Part shown: positions 56,031 to 64,000 of the stretch, piece after piece | How the letters are laid out: every line of letters begins with the position of its first letter | How positions within the stretch are numbered: the stretch's first letter is position 1 | Assembly: GCA_015501075.1 (NCBI GenBank) | Contig: JADNYJ010000106.1 | Coordinates: 1 to 64,000 of the forward strand | Source: Gymnopilus junonius | Taxonomy: Eukaryota > Basidiomycota > Agaricomycetes > Agaricales > Galerinaceae | Length of the DNA: 64,000 bases | Direction: 5' to 3' | Translations under genes and position numbers: made by a program | Notes under the pieces: model-generated | What the model was told of the DNA's origin: nothing | Seen by the model: the letters and a program-made list of their open reading frames with translations, nothing else | Databases searched by the model: none

Positions 56031-58277
56031 TCACTTGAACGGGATGAAGGTTCCAAGCAGTGGCACTATCATGACTGTTATCATGGCTAATATCGATTGA
56101 GAGGTGATCGTAAATTGAGCGCTACCTGGAGATACGAGAACGAAGAGAGGATCATCAGGTTCAGAATCCAAAATCTGGATATGGGTGAAATAAAGAAGGC
56201 GTACTAGTTGTCCCGCTGGTCGATCCTGAACCAGAACCAGAGCTAGAGTTAGAGCCAGAGCCAATATCCGTGCCTGTCTTTGAACTGTTCGGTGCACCTG
56301 ATGATTTTATTTATGTCGATCAATGGATCGCAGGCATTGATACACAACACGGAGGGAAGCCGCACCTGTACCTCCAGCTAGCGTAGAAAGCTCCGCAAAC
56401 CCGACAGACGGCGGTGAAGCGCGCAAGACTGTGTATACATTTTTCTATTTGACCCAATTATGTGCATCAATTACCCGAAAAAAAAGGAAAAAGAAAAAGA
56501 CAGGACTGACCAAAAATGTATCCCCAATAATCCACTGCGGCGCCCCACTTCCACTACCCGTGCTCCCAACGGTGATGATCCCCCCCAGACAAAATTGGCT
56601 CTGGGGTGTTTCTTGGCCTACGTTCATGTCTTGAGGGGAGATAGGCCATATTTTCCCGCCGAATGAGAGTGTTACGTTCACTTGGGTGGTGCAAGCTGGA
56701 AGGGAACATAATGAGATTACGTTGTTGGGTTATTTGTGGTTTGTTAAAAAAGAAAGAAGATCAAATTGAGATGGGTGCAGGGCAAGAGATTTAAAAGAGG
56801 TAAAATTTAACGAGTCAAAATATAATGAGTTTAAGAGGAATGAATACTTACGGAATCGGAAGAACCCTGAACTAATTCGTGATGGGCTCGAGTTGGGGAC
56901 CGCAGCCCATATTGCAGCCACGTCTGTGGGTGGGCCGACGATGAGCGTCGTTCCGGTGTCGATGGCTGAGAGAGTAGAGGCGGATGAGGTGTCAATTTGG
57001 ATGGATTGGCCATTCACGGTCACAGCTTTTTTCAGGAAATAGTTAATAATGACCACGAGACGGAAAGATATAAGGAAGAAAGAAGGAAAGGTCCAAGTCG
57101 AAAATAATCCCCAGTGACCGTTGATCGTTATTAAATCGGGCAAAGAAAAGAATTCGAATAGAATATGGAACTCACCAGACAAACTCTGAAACCAAAACGA
57201 AGGCGTCGACACCGGCAAATCCAGAAATTCAATATCCCCACTATACAAAGAAGCATTCGCGCCTCCGAGCGTGAACACGCCGCCAGGGACTTCAGCTGCA
57301 TTCGACGACGCCGGGGCGCGGGCGAGCAAGAACCCCATATCAGGCGCGGAGAATTCGTTGGCGTTGAGTAATGCAAGCCAGAATGGTGTGGACCGCGTTT
57401 GGGAGAGAGGGGGGAAGGCGAGGCCGATGAGCCCGGATATGGCGCCTTGGAGGAGGTTTTGAGTGCTGGTGGCGGTCACTATCAATATTAATGTGTAAGT
57501 AGTGCAAGTAGTGGGATTTGATTGTGAATTTAGAATTGAGTATGAGTGAGTGAATTGTTTTCTTTTATGCAGAGTATGCACGAATCGGAATGAAAGAATG
57601 ATACTTACGAAAAGTCTGCGAAGAAACAGTAAACCCGCCCATGGTGACGGTATCTGTGGCTACGATACCCGTTACTGAGCCAGATCCATAGGTGATGGTC
57701 ACTTCCGCATCGGCTCCCGTTGAAGCTTGGAAAGATTGCGATTTATCGCTTTGGAATAAGGGTGCATTGGTGTTGCAGTTCGTGCAGCTGCTGCTGGCTA
57801 ACCATAGGTCGGATGATCCAGAGTCCAGGACGACGGTAAATGTTTGTGGTCTGTGTAAGAAAGAAGGCAGCAGTGATTCCAACTTCAAATTAGCGGTACA
57901 TATATATTCGAAGGGGGAAAACTCACGGCGTGCCTATGGATAGACTACCAAGAAAACTGCTGTCGTCATCCTAGAGCAAAATAATCAGGTACATCAGCAG
58001 AGTCCGAGTCGCTCTCATATAACACAGAGAAGGAAAGTTAATGGAGAATACGGACCTGGTTAGTGACATCTACACCACCACTCGTTGCTCGTCTGAACCG
58101 ACTAGGTGGATCGGTAAAGCCATATTTCACTTTCACTTTCAGAGCTTCTCTGTTAGGGTCGAATGATGCAGCACCAGATCGGCGTGTAAGTGGTACATGA
58201 ACGAGATCCAAGGCTAGAGATTCAAGAAAAGTTAAGGACACGATAAAAAACAAGGAAAATGGTAGGCGTGGAGGCAT
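56031..58277 (-). CDS. GPI-type pepsin-like aspartic protease (A1 family)
   Basis: Start at 58277 with a signal peptide (LPFSLFFIVSLTFLESLA) and a basic propeptide (LTRRSG, PPSRFRRA). The first catalytic motif is VVLDSGSSDLWL, the second SAIDTGTTLIVGP. Further A1 blocks are GLIGLAFPPL, a C-terminal disulphide pair (CTTQ...QFCLGGI) and WIIGDTFL/KNVYTVLR. A Ser/Gly-rich linker follows (SGSNSSSGSGSGSTS) and then a hydrophobic end (SILAMITVMIVPLLGTFI) with stop at 56031. That tail predicts a GPI anchor, as in yapsin-like wall or membrane proteases. About eight exons, joined by short introns; the join before IGTP/PQTF is clear. No damage seen. Likely acts at the cell surface on wall or secreted proteins. 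Confidence 0.85.
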
Positions 58278-59231
58278 GGATATGGGTATTGGGGCCTATT
58301 CTTCAGAATGGCGAAGACAACAATGTGGGAGCGGTCAAGTAAGGGACAGCTCATGGCATTGGTCAGTCCAGCACATCAGGTTACAACCCAGTGCGTTCAG
58401 GATCCCGCACTGCGCAGCAGCTGGGTAAGTTTGGCAGCAAACGGAGCTCTGCCGCACTCTGCCGATTGTTGAAATGGGTAAGGAGTGCTAATTATAGCTC
58501 TCACACATTGTAGCCTCAAGTAAATTGGTGGAAATTCATTACAAAAGGAACGTTTGGTGCTGGTAAACTCAAACGTACTCCGCATACGCCCTAGAAATTA
58601 GAGGTTATATAGAGTAGACGAAAGGATGTGTACTGTGGAGCTTGCACTCCGGTTGCGCACGGAATTAGTCATTTTCATGCTCATAACGGATGCATGAAGA
58701 TCCAGGAATTGAATGGTCGCTAGACACCACAGGCAAGTTATTCCACCACTCAATTCATTTTATTTTTAGACACCTATTCATCAACTAACAGGCGCTCGTC
58801 GATCTCTCGTTGTCGAGCTCCCTACTTAAAAAGGACTCTCTGAGTCATTTCTATCTCTTCATCTTTATCCCTTCGAAATTTTTAAAAGAAAATTTATTAG
58901 CTAGTTAGGTATAAAAACCTGTAGTAGCTAGTCTTTTCTTTAGCTCGTATTCGGAGGATTTAGCTCACCCTCACATTTACATTCTGCCCCGAGTTTGGCA
59001 GCAAGCAGAGTCGCAAGTTCAGACTCACATTTATTATTCAAATTCTCTATCTACCAGTGCCAGCAGTGAAAAAAAGGACGGCTAAATAAAAATAGACACC
59101 TCTGACTCGGCCCGAGCAGATGACTTGGTCTGACCCAAAGCCGTAGCCAAGCTTACACAAATACCGTGACAACATTCCATCCGCATTGGGACGAAAAAAT
59201 CCAGCACACCTTCCATCCTCATCCACACAAA
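58278..59231. promoter_or_regulatory. divergent promoter region of protease and eIF3g
   Basis: 0.95 kb between two divergent starts (58277 minus, 59232 plus). AT-rich with TTTAAAAGAAAATTT near 58880. No gene seen. Confidence 0.4.
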
Positions 59232-60500
59232 ATGGCTTCATCGTCAGTATCATATCCTCTTTATTCTTCGTTCGCGGAGAATTTATGTTATTTTCAGAGC
59301 AGCAAAAACATCATGGGCCGACGATGTCGATGAACTTGGTCTGTATTCCAAATCCATACAGATTTGTGCTTGATTCTGATTAATCATCTCTTTCTTCCCT
59401 GTAGAACTACCCAAAAACGAAGAATTCGTGGACGAGAACGGGGTCAGGACAACCATCGAGTATGCCATCAACGAAGATGGCAAGAAAGTGAAGGTATGTT
59501 GTCTTCTATATGTCCTCACTGCATATCAGTTTTGAACGAATATCCTCCAACTTAGATCACCCGCAAGATTAAGCGAACGCTACAAAAGTCCGTTGTCGAT
59601 CATGCCGTTGCGGAGAGACAAAAGTGGACCAAGTTCGGACAGGAGAAGGGCAACAAACCCGGACCTGATAGGGCCACAACAACTGTAGGAGAGAACGTCT
59701 CTCTCAAGCTCACGGCTGGGAACAAGGTTTGCATTTTGCCCTTCACATCCTGTATGACCCCCGTCTCTGACTCTTTCTCCTTCTTCCCTTGATCTACAGT
59801 CAACAGAAGCTGAACAAGCTCCCGAAGATTCGATGAAGAGCCGCGTCAAAGCCGCTGGAGCTGGCAAGGTCGTGTGTCGTCTGTGCAAAGGCGACCATTT
59901 CACCGCCAAGTGTCCGTACAAAGATACCCTCGGAGGACTTGAGAGCTCCGGTAGGTCTCCTACCTTTCTCTCTACCTCCTCATGTCTAACTTTGGCCCCA
60001 ACGCCGATAAGGACCAGGCGAGGACGACCTCGGTACAGGACCCGACACCAATGCGCCAGCAGCCCCACCCGGCGCACCAGGTGCCCCCACAGGTGGGAAA
60101 TACGTCCCACCCTCCATGCGTGGCGGTACCGGTGCACGTGGACCCGGCGAATCCATGCGCGGCGCTGGTGGATCGCGCGATGATCTCCCCACTCTGCGCG
60201 TCACGAACATTTCTGAAGACACCCAGGAGAACGACCTCCGGGAACTGTTTGGTGGATTTGGCCGCGTGGCGAGGGTGTATGTGGGTAGGGACCGCGAGAC
60301 GGGTGCCGGGAAAGGATTCGCGTTTGTTAGCTTTGAGGATAAGGCTGCTGGGCAAAAGGCGATTGATAAGGTCAATGGGAGGGGGTATGATAATCTGATT
60401 TTGAGTGTCCAGTGGAGTCGTCAGTTTCTTTTGCTTGATGTTTCTTTTTCGATTTCTGACTTGCTTCGTCTTTGTAGAGCCACGGCCGGATGGGCGATAA
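59232..60500 (+). CDS. TIF35: eukaryotic translation initiation factor 3 subunit G (eIF3g)
   Basis: Cytosolic RNA-binding subunit of eIF3. Order of parts: KTSWADDVDEL near the N-terminus, EEFVDENGVRTTIEYAINED, KVKITRKIKRTLQKSVVDHA, GPDRATTTVGENVSLKL, a zinc knuckle CRLCKGDHFTAKC (CX2CX3HX4C), a Gly/Pro-rich linker (PTGGKYVPPSMRGG), and a C-terminal RRM with RNP2 LRVTNI and RNP1 GKGFAFVSF. The last intron joins VQW to KPRPDGR and a TAA at 60498-60500. Start at 59232 (MASSS) fits the usual very short first exon. The first splice junction needs an odd acceptor or one extra G, so residues 5-7 are uncertain. Length, about 290 residues, is normal. Housekeeping gene, intact. Confidence 0.93.
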
Positions 60501-60772
60501 ATTTCCGGGAGTCAGGGATACCTTTTGTCTCTTCACGCTGCTTTGTTTTCCATCTCCTGTACATCTACTTGTGCAATGCAACGGTGTCTCCTATATTTCA
60601 TTTCTTCCTATGTCTACTCCTGCAAGCATGAGTGCGGTCTAGGACATAATTTATCATCAAGACATTCATATATCCATCAGCGCTAGGTGCAGTCATGGGC
60701 ACACTGAATCAAAATCTCCTCTCCATAGGTCGATGTTACCCCCCAATTTAAAGGAAATTCAGCAGGTGTGCA

Positions 60773-63126
60773 TTAATACGCATCCGCGCCTGACTTTACC
60801 AACTCCTCCGCAGCTTTTGACCTAGGCTTGATCGTGCACTTGAAAGGCAGCGGGTGTCTGGTTATTCCCATTTCCAGTTCACAAAGGAAGAAAGACAGAA
60901 CAAAAAGCAAGAAGAACAAAATTGTGAGTGTTTGTCGTTCCAGACAAAACGAAAGCAATACTGACACAATTAATCCAGACCAATACTGCACATCCGGCTC
61001 GAGTTCCTTGCCATTCTCATCTATCGCTTTGGTGATATTGAACGTGGCGAGCACAGAAGCGATCGTGAGCCATATAACGGAGAGCGCGACGTCTCTTCCG
61101 GGACACATCCTATCACATCAAAATTTAACGTCAGTCCAGGCCCCAATGTATTAGAACGCAATAGGGAAGCCAGAAGCCCGAAGATGAGAAACAAAAATGA
61201 AAATAACAAAACGTGATGCAGGTGTAATGCTGAATGTAATGATTAATCCAACTCACCTTCGACCGAACCCGAATGCCATCAGCGCCGGATCGCGCACCGT
61301 CGGGTCGATTTCCAATTTGCCAGTGCTCTTGTTGGTGGTGAGGAACCGGTCGGGGTTGAAAGTGGATGGGTCCGGGTATGTTTCTTCGTCATGCAGCATT
61401 GCCCTGAAGGGGGGTCGGATAAGTAAGTAAAGAATATTGGCCACAAGGGGAGGAAAGGGGGAGAGGAGAAGAAAGGATAAGGGAGGAGAGGGGGCTTACC
61501 ATGAGTTCCCGATGACGACAGCTCTTTTGGGGATATAGTATCCATTGTACACGTCGTCCTCGCTAGCAAGGTGCGGAACGCCTGTGTATACATACAGACA
61601 TACAACCCAGATCAGAAATTGTTCGAATGTCAGACTCGAAGTTTTTCAAGAGTTTCGAGGCTCCGAAGAAGAAGAAAGTACCCACCGATGGGCGTTGCGG
61701 GCTTCCACCTCAAAATCTCCTTCACGAGCGCACTTATGTATGGCATATTCAGCTCATCCGTGAATTCGGGCAGTCTTCGACCTCCTAGGACACGGTCGAG
61801 CTCCTCTTGGGCCTTCTTCTGCACTTCGGGGTAGCAGAGCATGGCGGCGAAGAGGGTGTGGATCCCTGAGAGGCTTGTGTCAGCGCCAGCTGTTGAGTAA
61901 TGAAAATGTCATTAGTTGGGAAAAGGGGGTACGAAGGCAGTACGTACCTGCAAATACAATGGCAGCGGTATCTTTGATGACCTCTCGTTGACGCTGGGCA
62001 TCTTCGTTGTCGTCAATAGTTTCAAGGCACTCTGAAGCGAAAGAGGGCTTGGCTTTGCCGGATGCCTATGAATGACAAAGATAGAGCGTATTAAACATCA
62101 GGACCAGCACCTCCAGCCAAACAAGAAAAGAAAAAAAGAAGATTTATACACGCATCTCACCATATCCTTCAGAGCAGCCTGATACGGCACCTGCCTAAAG
62201 TCTTGCTGCAGCTTCCTCCATACCCTCGCCTTCTTCTGGAAGCCGGCGCCGGGGACCCACTCTGGGATGTACTTGAGCCAGGGCATCACGTCCACCCAGA
62301 ATGTACCAGGCACTGAGGCTTCCGTGATGGAATGCACCGCTCGCTGGGCGAGGTCGACAAAGGGGTCATTTTTCTTTTGGATGTTGAGGCCGTATGCGAG
62401 CGACATCGAGACGCCTCCCGCCATACTTTGTCGATTGCGTGAGCTTCTGGAGTTTACTGTTGGATGAACACGATTGAAAGACTTACTGACGCGTGATCCC
62501 CATGAAATCGCTTGGTTCCTCTAACAGATGTTGCAGCGCCTTTCGGACGTACTCGAGTTGCGTGTTTTGATACAACTCGGCGTTGGTGATGCTGAAATGC
62601 TGCTGGAATAGCTTGCGCTGTTCCCTCCACTTGTCCCCGTAGATTAAAGCCGACATGAGCCAGTTCCAGCCCATCCTGTCAATGCGATTTGGTTCGTTAT
62701 GAGCTCTCCTTCCGTGTATTGTGGGGCCTTACAATTCTCTGACCATCGTGAATTGCGGTCTGCTCGAGTAATTAGCAGACCGCTTGTCGAAGAGGTCCGT
62801 GGCCGCCTCGAAAGAGTTGACGACGATGAGGTTGACACTCCCTGCGCTAACGTGAATGATATCCGAATCTGGTGGACCAAATGAGCAGACTGGAAAGAAA
62901 AATGTCAGTAAGATGAAGACGCACTGTACTCCTTGCCCCATCGCCTATACGTTTCCCACTCAAGCTTTTTCGGCAGGTCCAACAAATTCCCAAGTAGAGG
63001 GTGTTTCTTTGGTCCAGGAGGAAAAGGCAAGGCAGATCTCCTCTTGTTCTTGAAATACAGGAAACCAGCTGCGAGAAGGGTCGTCAAGAGAGCAAGCTTG
63101 TCCATTCCATTCATTTCGGACATCAT
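60773..63126 (-). CDS. cytochrome P450 monooxygenase 2
   Basis: Starts at 63126 (MMSEMNGMDKLALLTT) with an N-terminal anchor and hinge FPPGPKKHPLLGNLLDLP. Exons in order include DIIHVSAGSVNLIVVNSF, MGWNWLMSALIYGDKWREQR, MAGGVSMSLAYGLNI, the I-helix AGADTS, ExxR as KEILRWKP, FNPDRF, the haem loop FGFGRRMCPGR (standard Phe), and HPLPFKCTIKPRS to the stop at 60773. Same broad family and intron layout as P450-1 (haem loop split after FGFGRR in both) but well diverged. No frame breaks noticed. It converges on eIF3g with 272 bp between. Substrate unknown; ER-bound oxidation of a small molecule is expected. Confidence 0.9.
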
Positions 63127-64000
63127 GATGATGGGAGGGAGAGGGAGCCGCAAGACAAAGGGAAGATTAAGCTTTATATGCTCTTGGCACAAATGGTTAT
63201 GGGACGCAAATCAGGGTTCCTTTCGCAATCAGACGTTTGCCGTCAAGTTGATGTCTTCAAAAAATCCCAGAAGGGACTAGTCGCGGGCGTCGTTTTATGA
63301 CAGATAAGATCGCCGAATCATTAAAGACAACAGGCCTGCAGGGTGCAATAGAAACGCATAGAAACGCTCCCAGGAGAAGAAGGCCCAGTACGAAAAGACC
63401 AGTCCCTTGTGATGATGGGCTTCCCGAAGCCCTTTTCCAAGCGAGGCGTGCCTGTCCCTTTGGAGTAGGTCGACTGTCTGAATGTGGCTCCCGGAAAAAG
63501 TCTATTTCGGCACTCATTAAATTTCTATGATATATTCACAGGCTACAAGGAGGCCGTGAGCCAGGCCAATTGATAACAGATAGTAGAGCGTGGAAGGAGA
63601 CACTTGGGGGAGGTGAGAAGGAAAATGGATATGGTCTCGGTATTTTCCTTGAAAAATGCTTAGCTAATTGGACACATGCCTCGTCAGTCAAGGGCACGCG
63701 AACCGTGGGGTTACAAAAAACATTCAAACGTCTTTAAACGTCTAATGAAGTAAAGCATTTTTTTTAAAATATTACGCGTACGGTAAGGCTTAGGTAACTC
63801 GATCCATAGACCACAGAGATCAACCAGTATGCTGATTTATAAACAACTAACAGAACAGTAAATTCAATTGCCTTGGACTTGAATCGTATTGAGTCCGCTT
63901 GGTTCGGAAAACGCTTAGGCACAACCTAACTAACGGTCCTGTAATGTGGTATGAATCACGTGCACAGGAAATAAATTCAGAAACACAGTTGTGGTTGTAC
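63127..64000. other. upstream region of P450-2, no gene recognised
   Basis: Promoter of P450-2 and window end. No conserved coding sequence or repeat seen. Confidence 0.4.

Noticed and set aside
1..64000. Search for tRNA and rRNA genes
   Set aside because: No tRNA arm consensus or rRNA-like segment was found by eye; a covariance search would be needed to exclude them fully.

Overview
The window looks like nuclear DNA of a mushroom-forming basidiomycete (Agaricomycetes). Genes are cut by many 45-80 nt GT-AG introns, and the content is typical of that group: two microsomal P450s, a fungal S41-type peptidase, a DUF2264 protein, a GPI-type aspartic protease, a Stealth-family glycophosphotransferase, ferritin-like (Rds1-type) proteins, eIF3g and a small F-box family. 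No tRNA, rRNA, CRISPR array or prokaryotic operon was seen. All exon maps were read by hand from splice signals and reading frame, so boundaries are approximate.

Layout. 1-17 kb is ordinary gene space: the 3' end of an unknown gene (+), an S41-type peptidase (+, frame broken several times), a single-pass membrane protein (-), DUF2264 (-) and P450-1 (+) with a divergent promoter between them, and an F-box protein (-). 17.6-26.5 kb is a decayed repeat island: a complete but dead F-box copy, then a second F-box fragment split by a roughly 6.3 kb element. That element has 51-bp inverted repeats and carries two convergent genes, a DUF6589 protein and a RecQ-like helicase, both with many CGA-to-TGA stops. 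27-38 kb holds a probable nuclear protein, one intact F-box gene, one frame-broken F-box gene and a Stealth protein, all on the minus strand. 38-52 kb is gene-poor. It contains an orphan cysteine-repeat protein, a deleted ferritin-like copy, a fragment of the orphan and an intact-looking ferritin-like gene, an order that suggests tandem duplication of a two-gene block. A small inverted-repeat element sits inside it. 52-56 kb shows no gene I can support. 56-63 kb carries the aspartic protease (-), eIF3g (+) and P450-2 (-).

The two most interesting points are the two-gene inverted-repeat element at 19.86-26.22 kb, with its CpG-transition decay, and a recurring pattern of single-base frame breaks at short homopolymers in several unrelated genes. 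The second may say more about the assembly than about the biology.
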